From Candidatus Bathyarchaeota archaeon (GTDB taxonomy: Archaea; Thermoproteota; Bathyarchaeia; Bathyarchaeales; Bathycorpusculaceae): a stretch of 64,000 nt of DNA. The notes under the pieces were generated by a model. That model did not search any database. It was not told the origin of the DNA and saw only the letters and a list, made by a program, of their open reading frames with translations. Within the stretch, counting starts at the first letter, position 1. Each line of letters opens with the position of its first letter. The position numbers and the translations under genes were made by a program. The stretch lies in the NCBI GenBank assembly GCA_029907545.1, contig JARYLR010000004.1, positions 16,344-80,343 on the forward strand, in the 5' to 3' direction. Below, in pieces: positions 42,552 through 50,672 of this stretch.

Positions 42552-42650
42552 AAGCAGGCTCGATGTACACTTATCCCCAAGCAGAAGCTGAAACAGGCAA
42601 AATGCGGCGGTTTCGCCCTGCCGCGTTATTCTACAGCTACGTCACGATGT

Positions 42651-43139
42651 CTAGGCAAGCTTGTAGCCTATTTTACGCAGAAATTCTTTTCTGGCGAGAA
42701 TGTCTTCTTCGTTTTCTATTCCTTTACTTTTCGATCCGTCTATGACGCCGACGACGCCTCTGCCCTGCTCAGTTTCAGCGACAACTACTTGAAGAGGATT
42801 TGCAGTAGCCGCGTAGATCACGCATGTTTCTGGAACATGTTTAATTTTGTCAAGGACGTTTATAGGGTAAGCGTTTTTCATGAAAACGATGAAGCTGTGA
42901 CCGCATGAGAGTTCGAAAGCCTTCTCTGCTGCTAGCTGTCGAAGTCTCTCATCATTTCCCTCATGCCTAACTAGGCATGGTCCTGAGCTTTCGCAGAAGC
43001 CTATGCCAAACTTCACATTTGGAACCGCGTTCACTAGCGCCTCGTATAGGTCTTCAACTGTCTTGATGAAGTGTGCAGTTCCGAGGATCACGTTGCAGTC
43101 TTGGGGCACTTCGATTTTGACGGTTTTGAACTCAAGCAT
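42651..43139 (-). CDS. Adenosine-specific kinase (Ask family)
   Basis: A 162-residue protein of the archaeal adenosine-specific kinase family (PF04008), which phosphorylates adenosine to AMP and is not related to ribokinase-type kinases. Seen: [61 protein letters not shown] and the glycine-rich RGVVGVIDG. Length is that of the family. Confidence 0.92.
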   Translation of the reverse strand: MLEFKTVKIEVPQDCNVILGTAHFIKTVEDLYEALVNAVPNVKFGIGFCESSGPCLVRHEGNDERLRQLAAEKAFELSCGHSFIVFMKNAYPINVLDKIKHVPETCVIYAATANPLQVVVAETEQGRGVVGVIDGSKSKGIENEEDILARKEFLRKIGYKLA

Positions 43140-43183
43140 AAAATAGTCTGTGGCGGGAACTTGCTCTTAAGATTTAAGACTTT

Positions 43184-44449
43184 TCAGCGTTTTGCAACTT
43201 TTGTTGCAAACAAAGCCGTGCCGACGGCAACGATGATTGAGGAAGCGTAGAAGGTGTTGATGTATGCTATGTTCGTAGGGAGCCCGAGAATCTGTGTTTG
43301 GAGATCTGCAAGCGGTCCTCCTACAAGAAGTCCTGAAGGACCCCAGCTTAGGGCCATCACCGTGTTGTATCTGCTAAACAGTCTCCCTCTTTTGTCTTCG
43401 GGGATTATGTCTCCTGCAAGGGCGAAGCCCACCGTCTGCACTGTCCAGAATGACACGCCATTTAGACCGTAGACTGCAGCAATGAAGAAGAAATCTGTGG
43501 ATAGGCTGTAGCCTAGGGGCGTGAGAATGGCTAAGACCAAGCCTACTAACAAAGTCTTTTCTTTCCCTATTTTGTCCGCAATCCATCCGCATGTTAGGCT
43601 TGTCAGCATTCCTCCAAGTGTCCATGCGGTAAGTATAAGGCCCATTTCTGCTTCGCTTTTGCTTAGTCCTGTTGGGAGCTGGAGGAAAAGGAGAAAGACT
43701 TGGCTTATGCATGTGGCGCCTATCACTACTATGATGAGGGATGCTAGGAACCACTTGTATTTTTTAGAGCTGTAACTTGCAGAAACGTCATAGTCCTTGT
43801 TTGTTAAGGATTCACTTTTTGTTGTTGCATTCTTCTTTTTGATTAGTCTTGAGGCGGCTGTCATTATTATTGCGCTTGTGATGAGCATGGCTATTACTAT
43901 GTAGAATATTGTTCCTTCACGGAAACCTTGTCCGCCATTGTAGAGAAAACTGGCGAAGTTGATGCCGATCATTCTTCCCAGCGAGGCTATGAAGTTGAGG
44001 GTTCCAACGATGCCTCCGCGGTTTCTGCTCGTGGTCACGTCTGTCAGCAGCGCCGCCCATCCAACATCAGACATAGACCAGAAAAACTCTAGAAGTGAGA
44101 GCCCGAGAATCAGCGACAAGCCAGCTGCAAAGTCTGCCTGTCCGTTCAGCAGTGTCTTATGAATAAGGTAGACGATGAAGTAGAAGGCTGCTGCTACGGC
44201 TTCTCCTGCGATGACTAGTTCTGCTCTGAGTCTGTGCTTGTCTGAGATTTTGCCCCATATTAGATTCTGTCCTAAAGCAGAAGCCACCATGTTCATTGTG
44301 CCCAGCAGGGTCGTATAGGTAACAGTCTTCATTAACATGAAAAGGTAGTTGATCATGAAAGTGTAGAATACGCCTCTTCTAACGAACGACAGAAACTGGA
44401 ATAGCCCAAGATTCAGAAACACTGTTTTTCTGGCTGGCTGCTGAGACAC
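43184..44449 (-). CDS. Major facilitator superfamily transporter
   Basis: A 421-residue integral membrane protein with about 12 transmembrane segments split by a charged central loop (RLIKKKNATTKSESLTNKDYD, about 205-225). The N-half contains WGKISDKHRLRAE, and the C-half the matching GWIADKIGKEKTLL, the two loop 2-3/8-9 signatures of MFS carriers. The substrate cannot be told. Closely similar in style to the second MFS gene at 46653. Confidence 0.85.
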   Translation of the reverse strand: MSQQPARKTVFLNLGLFQFLSFVRRGVFYTFMINYLFMLMKTVTYTTLLGTMNMVASALGQNLIWGKISDKHRLRAELVIAGEAVAAAFYFIVYLIHKTLLNGQADFAAGLSLILGLSLLEFFWSMSDVGWAALLTDVTTSRNRGGIVGTLNFIASLGRMIGINFASFLYNGGQGFREGTIFYIVIAMLITSAIIMTAASRLIKKKNATTKSESLTNKDYDVSASYSSKKYKWFLASLIIVVIGATCISQVFLLFLQLPTGLSKSEAEMGLILTAWTLGGMLTSLTCGWIADKIGKEKTLLVGLVLAILTPLGYSLSTDFFFIAAVYGLNGVSFWTVQTVGFALAGDIIPEDKRGRLFSRYNTVMALSWGPSGLLVGGPLADLQTQILGLPTNIAYINTFYASSIIVAVGTALFATKVAKR

Positions 44450-44507
44450 TCCTTCTTCCTACCCTGTTTCAGTGTTGCCGAAGTCTATGCAGATGTCGCG
44501 GCGGCTT

Positions 44508-44900
44508 CTAAAGAGTTTTTGCCGCTTTCTTTTTGATCAAAAGCCAGTTTTTGTCTCCCTTAAACTTTATCAACGCGTAATCTCCTTGAAGCTTTGTGCC
44601 GTGGAGTGTGAATTCGATTTTTTCGCTGTTTCTAGACCTCAGCGTGTATGTGCCTTTATCCCAGATTTCTACCTTTCCGGCGCCATATTCGCCTTTCGGT
44701 ATTGTTCCCTCAAAACTTGCATACTCGAGTTCATGATCTTCCACCTGTACGGCGAGTCTTTTTACGCCTGCCTCTTTGGGCGGCTCTTTTGGTACTGCCC
44801 AGCTTTTTAGTACGCCGTCCATTTCAAGTCTGAAGTCGTAGTGCAGGTGGGTTGCGTAATGCTTTTGAATGACAAAGATTGCGGTGGCTTGGTGGGACAT
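44508..44900 (-). CDS. Stand-alone LigD-type 3'-phosphoesterase
   Basis: From the ATG at 44900 (MSHQATAIFVIQKHYATH) the protein has 130 residues, equal to the phosphoesterase domain of bacterial LigD without ligase or polymerase. Seen: the metal/catalytic H-x3-H-x2-D-x-R stretch HYATHLHYDFRLEMDG, KSWAVPK, VEDHELEYASFEG, GEYGAGKVEIWD and the ending WLLIKKK. It trims 3'-phosphates or ribonucleotides from DNA ends. No Ku or ATP-dependent ligase gene is in the window. Confidence 0.88.
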   Translation of the reverse strand: MSHQATAIFVIQKHYATHLHYDFRLEMDGVLKSWAVPKEPPKEAGVKRLAVQVEDHELEYASFEGTIPKGEYGAGKVEIWDKGTYTLRSRNSEKIEFTLHGTKLQGDYALIKFKGDKNWLLIKKKAAKTL

Positions 44901-45039
44901 GAATTTCACTGTCTTGACTAGTGTGTTATCTAGTAAAAACCTTGTGACCAAAAAGTTTCTCTAGAAGGCATGCACAGACATTTTGTCTAAGCAGTCAAGA
45001 TGCCACTATCTTGGCTAGGCTTATAGCCTCGTGATTCTG

Positions 45040-45591
45040 TTACTCAGCTTCTTTCTTGCGAGCCTGCTTTTCCGTGATTCTTTCGCTTCTTAGGATGTAT
45101 CCTGCTAGAGCATTGAAACTTAGAGGCAGAAATTGATCTTTATCGGTTAGATCTATGACGAAGCTTTTGACTTCGCCGGTTTTCACCAACGTCTGGTTTT
45201 TCACGAACCTTATGAAGCTGCTGTATGTTGGGTAGTCTTCGTGCAGCGAGATAATCACTCTATCAGCTTCGCATCCCATGCCGCTCATTCCAAGGATGAC
45301 GGAAGAGCTTTCCCTGTTCATCACTTCACGGACATCACTTCTTGCCTTTTCAAGTTCTTCACGGGTCAAATGCTCTCTCAATTTTGCAAAGGTAATAGCC
45401 ATTATCTCAAACCCGATTTCCGCGAAGTCAGGCAGCATTGTGTACTCCTTTACGTAGCCTTTTGTCTCCAGCTTTTTCAAAGTTCGGCTGACCGTGGGCT
45501 GAGAAACCCCAAGAGCCTTTGCTAGCTTGCGGTCGCTTCTTCTGCTGTTTTTCATCAGTTCACAAAGCAGTCTTAACTCAGTTTTGTTCAA
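45040..45591 (-). CDS. Winged-helix Lrp/AsnC-like transcriptional regulator
   Basis: A 183-residue regulator. The N-terminal winged helix is clear: LRLLCELMKNSRRSDRKLAKALG, SQPTVSRTLKKLETKGYV. The following region (about 60-150) resembles a RAM-type effector domain in layout (FAEIGFEIMAITFAK, SVILGMSGMGCEADRVIISLHEDY) but is divergent. It is divergent from tRNA-Ala, so no obvious target gene is next to it. Confidence 0.8.
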   Translation of the reverse strand: MNKTELRLLCELMKNSRRSDRKLAKALGVSQPTVSRTLKKLETKGYVKEYTMLPDFAEIGFEIMAITFAKLREHLTREELEKARSDVREVMNRESSSVILGMSGMGCEADRVIISLHEDYPTYSSFIRFVKNQTLVKTGEVKSFVIDLTDKDQFLPLSFNALAGYILRSERITEKQARKKEAE

Positions 45592-45699
45592 CGCTGTTTC
45601 CCAGCAAGTGTTGCTCAGATTGGGTTAAAAAGGATTCCATTATTTCCAATCGGGCTCAAGCTAACCTACGCAGAGGAAGGTGAGCATTTATCCGAAAAG

Positions 45700-45707
45700 C
45701 CTTAAAT
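45700..45707 (+). promoter_or_regulatory. TATA box of tRNA-Ala
   Basis: AAGCCTTAAATC with box CCTTAAAT ends 25 bases before the first base of the tRNA, the usual spacing for archaeal tRNA promoters. Confidence 0.65.
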
Positions 45708-45731
45708 CTGCCTCTGAAGACCAAAAAGTGA

Positions 45732-45806
45732 GGGCTGGTAGTTCAGTCTGGTATGAATGCCTGACTTGCACTCAGGAGGCCGGGGGTTCAAATCCCCCCC
45801 AGTCCA
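45732..45806 (+). tRNA. tRNA-Ala (anticodon TGC)
   Basis: Acceptor stem GGGCTGG pairs with CCAGTCC (one G-U pair), discriminator A at 45806 and no encoded CCA. The anticodon arm is CCTGA-CTTGCAC-TCAGG with anticodon TGC, and the T arm is GGGGG-TTCAAAT-CCCCC. No intron. Confidence 0.93.
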
Positions 45807-45859
45807 CTAAACATATAGCCAACGAACGGTGAAAGTTGTTTGGAAAAGTTGGTTAGAAG

Positions 45860-46684
45860 ATGAGCAGGTTTGCTTCGACTGTTTTTCTCGTAAGCTGTTT
45901 ACTTATCATTTCTAGCGTTGCCCATGCGCTGGTGGTAAACGGTGGGCTTCAAGCGTTGTTCTCTTCAGATATTCCAACGATAGATGGGCAGTGGACGACG
46001 GCAAACGAGTGGACAGATGCAAGTGAAACAAGGCTTGAGAACACCGTTAACATGACAGGCTATCTTAGGGTAAAGCACAACTTCACCTGTATCTTCATTC
46101 TTCTTGACTTCGCAACAGATTACACGAGATCCACCTATGATATTGGGGGCGTATGCTTCGACAGACTTGACAACGGAGGGGTTCTTCCGCAGAGTGATGA
46201 TTATCTTTTTGGCATCCAAGCTGGGCAAACGCCGGCTCAAGTTGACGTTTTTCAGGGAACTGGAACAGGGCAGTATCCGAGAGATGCATGGGCAAGGGTT
46301 TCTCTGGTTGATGTCGAAGGAAAGGCGAACTATTCCCATGTGAACGATCCCTACGAGGGAAGCATAGATCACCGGATATACGAGTTCCAAATTCCATGCA
46401 AGTACTTGGGCGCCGCAGAAGACTATGGGTTCTATGTTTTTGCCTGCGACTACCATAGCAACTCGATGCTTGAATGGCCCTTGGGTGCCGGCGGTAACTG
46501 GACGAGGATGCAGCCTCTTTTCAATGTTCCGCCTTCACCGCAAAACTGGGGAGCAGTAACAGACAACTTTATACCGGAATTTCCCTTGAACACTTTTGCG
46601 TTGCTTATAGTCCTCGCTTTCTCTGCTGTAATGTTAATTGGTGAGGAAAAGCTCAGGCTCTCGCTAAGGGCACATGCCAGGTAG
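45860..46684 (+). CDS. Exported surface protein with IPEF-type C-terminal sorting tail
   Basis: A 274-residue protein with a signal peptide (about 1-23, ending SVAHA) and a beta-rich extracellular domain that starts PTIDGQWTTANEW, a pattern seen in carbohydrate- or DOMON-type binding modules. The C-terminus has NFIPEFPLNTFALLIVLAF, then a short basic tail: the I-P-E-F tripeptide, a hydrophobic helix and basic residues resemble archaeosortase/PEF-CTERM-like signals. Function unknown. The gene overlaps the convergent MFS gene by 32 bases. Confidence 0.75.
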   Translation: MSRFASTVFLVSCLLIISSVAHALVVNGGLQALFSSDIPTIDGQWTTANEWTDASETRLENTVNMTGYLRVKHNFTCIFILLDFATDYTRSTYDIGGVCFDRLDNGGVLPQSDDYLFGIQAGQTPAQVDVFQGTGTGQYPRDAWARVSLVDVEGKANYSHVNDPYEGSIDHRIYEFQIPCKYLGAAEDYGFYVFACDYHSNSMLEWPLGAGGNWTRMQPLFNVPPSPQNWGAVTDNFIPEFPLNTFALLIVLAFSAVMLIGEEKLRLSLRAHAR

Positions 46685-47897
46685 TTTCCCCGTCCCTAAG
46701 TTTTGTCAAGGCGAAAAGGATCAGGAAAGGCATCGCGGCAAGAGATAAGGCGAAAACGTGGTAGGGGCTTATTGAGTAGAGGTAGCCTCCCACGTATGAT
46801 GCGATGAAAGCTGCAGCTAAGCTTAGGGTCTGGGGGATAGATACCCATAGGCCTCGTCTGTTCTCTGGGGCGGCTGTTCCTATGAACGCGTTTACAATGG
46901 CGCCAGTTACCCATGATCCGCCTAAGAGGAACGCAAAAGTCATCAACAACGGGATTTCCCAAATCCAAGCCAGCGGTGCCATCGCTAGCGTGTAGCACAG
47001 TAGGCAAAGTGCTATGGCACGGGATTTTTTTCCTCTGTCTCCCAAATATCCGATCAAAATGCCTAGCACGGTTATTCCTGCGTAATGGAATGATCCGAAG
47101 ACTCCTATGTGGAATTCGCTGAGCTTGATTTCTTCGGATAGAAATGTTTGGACGAAGGGTCTGGCGATGCTTATAAAGAAGCTTGCGACCATGAAGAAGA
47201 CTGCCCAAAGCAGCATCACGCGCTGCAATTGTCCTTTGTGATTTAAGGGGTTAGTTGGCTTGTTGTTGTTCGGCTCTTTTTTAGGCGGATGCTGGCTGCT
47301 TAGAAAGAAGAAGACGGCTGTTGCAACAGCGATCAGGATAGTGGAGATGTGAAATACGGTGCGCATGCCGATAATTGTTGCCAGATATCCGCCGACTGCA
47401 GGCGCAAACACGTAGCTGAGCGAGTAGCTTGACCATACAAGGGTAATAGCAGAAGCCAATCGCCTCTTATCATTTATCGAAGTGATGATGTAGGCGTTTG
47501 CCGCGGGCACGCCGATCATCGATATTCCCGAGCAAACTGCTCCCGGGATCAGCTGCGTCCATTCGGTTGCAAGGGAATACAGAAGTGGCGAGAGGATCCA
47601 CGGTGTCCAAGCGATGATGAGTATCTTCTTTCTGTCGAACTGGTCTGCTAACAAGCCTCCTAGAATCGGCATCAGCGCGGATACTCCATATAAGGCGGAG
47701 AAGACGAGGCCGAGCTGCACGTAGTCTGCTTGCAGCGATCGGACGTAGATGGGAAAGACCCAGAAGTAGAGTCCTTCGCCGAATGCGCCGATCACGTTGG
47801 ATATGCATATTAGCCAGATGTCTTTTGGGAATTCCCAGATGGGAAGATGTCTGAGTATTGGCTTGGCATGCCATGGGATTTTCGCTAGCTGACTCAT
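46653..47897 (-). CDS. Major facilitator superfamily transporter
   Basis: A 414-residue membrane protein with about 12 helices. GGLLADQFDRKKILI (near residue 80) and IGYLGDRGKKSRAIA (near 270) are the two cytoplasmic MFS signatures. The central loop is basic and glutamine/asparagine-rich (PPKKEPNNNKPTNPLNHKG). No substrate-specific residue pattern recognised. Its 3' end overlaps the exported protein gene on the other strand. Confidence 0.87.
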   Translation of the reverse strand: MSQLAKIPWHAKPILRHLPIWEFPKDIWLICISNVIGAFGEGLYFWVFPIYVRSLQADYVQLGLVFSALYGVSALMPILGGLLADQFDRKKILIIAWTPWILSPLLYSLATEWTQLIPGAVCSGISMIGVPAANAYIITSINDKRRLASAITLVWSSYSLSYVFAPAVGGYLATIIGMRTVFHISTILIAVATAVFFFLSSQHPPKKEPNNNKPTNPLNHKGQLQRVMLLWAVFFMVASFFISIARPFVQTFLSEEIKLSEFHIGVFGSFHYAGITVLGILIGYLGDRGKKSRAIALCLLCYTLAMAPLAWIWEIPLLMTFAFLLGGSWVTGAIVNAFIGTAAPENRRGLWVSIPQTLSLAAAFIASYVGGYLYSISPYHVFALSLAAMPFLILFALTKLRDGETTWHVPLARA

Positions 47898-47951
47898 TTT
47901 CTCCTCTTGTTAGGTCAATGCAGAACTTTAAGGATAGTTTATCATCATCGT

Positions 47952-49070
47952 TTAGAAGTTGGATTTGCCTGAGCCAACTGCTTTTTCCAGAGCATCAAGA
48001 GTCTCTGAAAGCCTGTGCCTGTCAGGATTTATGCTGCCCAAACCTAGTCGCACCATGTTTGATGTCTGCATCTCGTAGTCCTTTTTGAAGAGGAAGAATG
48101 CGCCTGGAACAGGGGCAACGTTGAAGCGTGGGATGGCGTGCTTGTTAATCCAGTTAAACGTGTCTTTTATCGGCAACTTTACCCAGTACGTGACGCCGGC
48201 AATTCTTGGAAAGTATTTTAGGTTCTGTTCTTCGAGCCATTTTTCGGTTTCAGCTTTGAGAGGTAGCCACTTCTGTTTGTGTTCTTCTAGCATGTTCATT
48301 CCGGTTGCCAGCAGTTTGGAGGCTGCGAGCTGCACGATGTTGGGGCTGTTGCCTACGGTGTTCAGGACGTCGGTGTAAAGCTCGTCAACGAGCTCTTTTC
48401 TTGCAAGAGCTATGCCCAGCTTTAATCCTCCTAGACCGTAGGCTTTGGTGAAGCTTGTGGTAACTATGCCGTGTTCTGGGTCGATGGAGAAGATTGCGGG
48501 TGCGTGTTTTCTGTTGAATTCGGCGTATATTTCGTCGCATAGGACAAAGAAGTCATGCTCCTTTGCCACGGACATGATTTCTTCAAGTTCTCTTTTTTCT
48601 GCTGTTGCTCCGCTGGGAGCGTGGGGGTTCGTTAAAACAAGAATGCTTGTCCGTTCCGATATGAGTTTCTTGAGCGTGTCTGCATCCAGTCTGTAGCCGT
48701 CTTTTTCTTTTCTCTCAAGTCGCTTTACGCGGCGAAAATGGTCTTGCACCTGTCTCAGCAGTGGCTCGTAGGTGGGATACTCGACTATGGCTTCGTTTTT
48801 CTTGGGTTTTCTTTCTGCTAGAAGTCTTATTATCCGCGTGTTTTGGCCGGTGGCTCCTTCGCTGGAGATGAAAACGTTTTCTGCTCGTGTGTGATATCGG
48901 CGTGCTAGTAGCTCTGCGGTTTCGGGGTTGCCGTGGGCGTAGTTGATGCTTAGGTCGATTGTTCCTAGGTTCATGTTGAAGTTGAGGTGAGTGATGCCGC
49001 TTGAGCGGAGATCGTGTTTTACGTGGGGTACGCTGATGTACCAGTTTAGGTATGCGGATGGGTGCTTCAT
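47952..49070 (-). CDS. PLP-dependent aminotransferase, class I/II
   Basis: A 372-residue fold-type I aminotransferase. The PLP lysine is in TTSFTKAYGLGGLKLG near residue 215. VLTNPHAPSGA, DEIYAEF and a C-terminal arginine region (SNMVRLGLGSI) complete the site. The aspartate/alanine/aromatic group is likely, but the amino acid is not fixed by sequence. No operon partner. Confidence 0.9.
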   Translation of the reverse strand: MKHPSAYLNWYISVPHVKHDLRSSGITHLNFNMNLGTIDLSINYAHGNPETAELLARRYHTRAENVFISSEGATGQNTRIIRLLAERKPKKNEAIVEYPTYEPLLRQVQDHFRRVKRLERKEKDGYRLDADTLKKLISERTSILVLTNPHAPSGATAEKRELEEIMSVAKEHDFFVLCDEIYAEFNRKHAPAIFSIDPEHGIVTTSFTKAYGLGGLKLGIALARKELVDELYTDVLNTVGNSPNIVQLAASKLLATGMNMLEEHKQKWLPLKAETEKWLEEQNLKYFPRIAGVTYWVKLPIKDTFNWINKHAIPRFNVAPVPGAFFLFKKDYEMQTSNMVRLGLGSINPDRHRLSETLDALEKAVGSGKSNF

Positions 49071-49186
49071 TCTCCTCGCCTAGGAGGGATATGTAGGGCG
49101 TCATTTACGCTTATCCTTTTCCGTCTGTGGCTGTGCACGGAGGCATGTTTTTATGTGTATTAGTTTTTCTTTTGTTTGGAGCTTTG

Positions 49187-49474
49187 ATGAAAATGACTGA
49201 GACAAAAGAAGGCATAGTCCTCGAAGTCTTTGTGAAGCCTAAGTCCAGAGAATTTAGAATAGCGGTTGAGGCTGACGGGATTGTTGTTTTCTGCACAGAA
49301 GAGCCTGTCGAGGGCAGGGTTAACAAGGAGCTTGTTAAGGAGCTGTCGCGGCTTTTTGGAAAGAGGGTGGAGCTTGTTTCCGGTTTTTCTTCTAGGCAAA
49401 AACGTTTGCTAATTAGAGGCATGGATCGGAACGAGGTTGAAGCACGTCTGTCTAGTGGTGCAGCGAAGCTGTAG
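49187..49474 (+). CDS. DUF167 (YggU) family protein
   Basis: From the ATG at 49187, preceded by GGAG at five bases, the protein has 95 residues. It shows the YggU fold pattern: LEVFVKPKSREFRI, then VVFCTEEPVEGRVNKELVKELSRLFGKRVELVSG and the RLLIRG end. Function unknown in all organisms. The frame is open for 20 more codons upstream, but that leader encodes a hydrophobic stretch not found in the family, and a TATA-like TTTTTATG at 49146 fits the shorter form. Confidence 0.85.
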   Translation: MKMTETKEGIVLEVFVKPKSREFRIAVEADGIVVFCTEEPVEGRVNKELVKELSRLFGKRVELVSGFSSRQKRLLIRGMDRNEVEARLSSGAAKL

Positions 49475-49615
49475 ACACGCGTTTTTGTGGCTTTTTAGGG
49501 AGGTTTCATTTAGTTAACTGTTTAGCAGACGTTTTCAATTTGAGGATTGTGAAGCTTTTTTTCGTGGAGTTGTTTTGATGGTAAAATTAATAAGGAGGGA
49601 TGACCATGGAAACGC

Positions 49616-49933
49616 TTGATGTTGAAAGCCAAGAGGCTAGTGCTGTACGTTTTCTTAACCGTGTTAATTGAAGGTTGTTTAATGGGCAGCATTTTTGTAT
49701 TGAGCGCAGGCTTGGATTTGAATGATAAAACTGATGTTAGATACGTGGCAAGGCAATACTCCTATTACGTTGCATACAACATTGGATACCTGATAGTTTT
49801 CCCGTTCGGCATGGAATCTGGCACTGTTCTTTCTGGAGTGACAGCTTGGGCTATTGGCTGTGTGGGAATGTTTGTCGCCATCTACCTGCTAGGAGAAATT
49901 ATCACACGGTTATACAGAAGCAAGGGAAAATAA
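49616..49933 (+). CDS. Small membrane protein with unusual start context
   Basis: A 105-residue protein with three hydrophobic segments (about 8-31, 47-63 and 73-96) and a basic C-terminus; function unknown. The best ribosome-binding site, AAGGAGGG at 49592-49599, does not lead into this frame: it precedes an ATG at 49600 that opens a separate 23-codon frame overlapping the start of this gene. Initiation here would be at a TTG or ATG (49616 or 49619). Confidence 0.5.
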   Translation: MMLKAKRLVLYVFLTVLIEGCLMGSIFVLSAGLDLNDKTDVRYVARQYSYYVAYNIGYLIVFPFGMESGTVLSGVTAWAIGCVGMFVAIYLLGEIITRLYRSKGK

Positions 49934-49963
49934 TTGAGAGCTTAGGCTCGAAGGACTTTAGAG

Positions 49964-49978
49964 CCCCCTATATATAGG
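49964..49978. repeat. CCCCCTATATATAGG element in a convergent spacer
   Basis: Exact 15-base copy of the element at 37278. It is inside a larger imperfect inverted repeat AGCC...GGCT and lies in the 198-base spacer between convergent small membrane-protein genes, where the rest holds no recognisable gene. Confidence 0.6.
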
Positions 49979-50131
49979 CTGAATGTTGAGTTGGGGTGTG
50001 TGTGGATGTTGGCTGTTTCCTCCGTTTGTTGTTTCCATCTGAAGTGTTCCTGGTTGATGGGTTTTTGATGGTTGTTTTAGCTAAAAGGTGTGGGCTTAGC
50101 GAATGCTTTCCTGTCTAGTCTTGTTGTGTTG

Positions 50132-50452
50132 TCATTCTCTCATCGCTCTGTACACGCAGATGCCCACTAACCCCCACATTAAAATCGACAACACAACGAG
50201 AACCCAAGGCTCAATTAAGTATGAATAGATAAACAAGTCAACATCATCGACCTTTGAAAGAGCTTCAAGCATCCCGGGCTCCTTAGGCCAAGGGAACAGG
50301 GAGCCACTGGGGCTTGTTCGCCACCATGTTTCGCCGTTCCAGCGGATGATGTGTCTAGCTACTATGTTATGGGTTTCGAAGGTGTATGCTGTGAGATAGG
50401 CTGAAAGAGCGCTTAGGATGATGGCGGCGAGCCATCTGCTTGTGGTTTTCAC
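50132..50452 (-). CDS. Small membrane protein, two helices
   Basis: A 106-residue protein. Helices at about residues 8-26 and 80-100 flank an aromatic- and serine-rich outer loop (HIIRWNGETWWRTSPSGSLFPWP). The last residues (YRAMRE) are charged. Function unknown; the topology suggests both ends in the cytoplasm. Confidence 0.5.
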   Translation of the reverse strand: MKTTSRWLAAIILSALSAYLTAYTFETHNIVARHIIRWNGETWWRTSPSGSLFPWPKEPGMLEALSKVDDVDLFIYSYLIEPWVLVVLSILMWGLVGICVYRAMRE

Positions 50453-50611
50453 GAGCTTATCTCCCTACTATAACAAGGGAAAACAAGGCTATAATTCTAA
50501 ACTTTAGAACATGGCTCCATACGCTACTGCTCGTTACGTTAGTCGCTGACAAGAGCGGCCACTGTTGCTTGTAAGGTGGCTTGAATGATGAAAACTCCTC
50601 TTGTAAGCAAA

Positions 50612-50621
50612 AGTTTTATGA
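50612..50621 (+). promoter_or_regulatory. TATA box of the ETF/beta-oxidation locus
   Basis: AGTTTTATGA about 55 bases ahead of the etfB ATG at 50673. No strong ribosome-binding site precedes the ATG. Confidence 0.35.
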
Positions 50622-50672
50622 TATTCGTTGTTAGACTTGTTCAGCAAACCATAATGGAGACTGAAATGGCCA

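Noticed and set aside
42604..42624. GC hairpin GCGGC...GCCGC as a rho-independent-type terminator
   Set aside because: The stem is short, the loop is interrupted and no T run follows; archaeal termination usually needs only the T tract.
49127..49186. Upstream extension of the DUF167 protein as a signal peptide
   Set aside because: The stretch is hydrophobic, but the TATA-like box at 49146 and the GGAG just before 49187 fall inside it, and YggU proteins are cytosolic.
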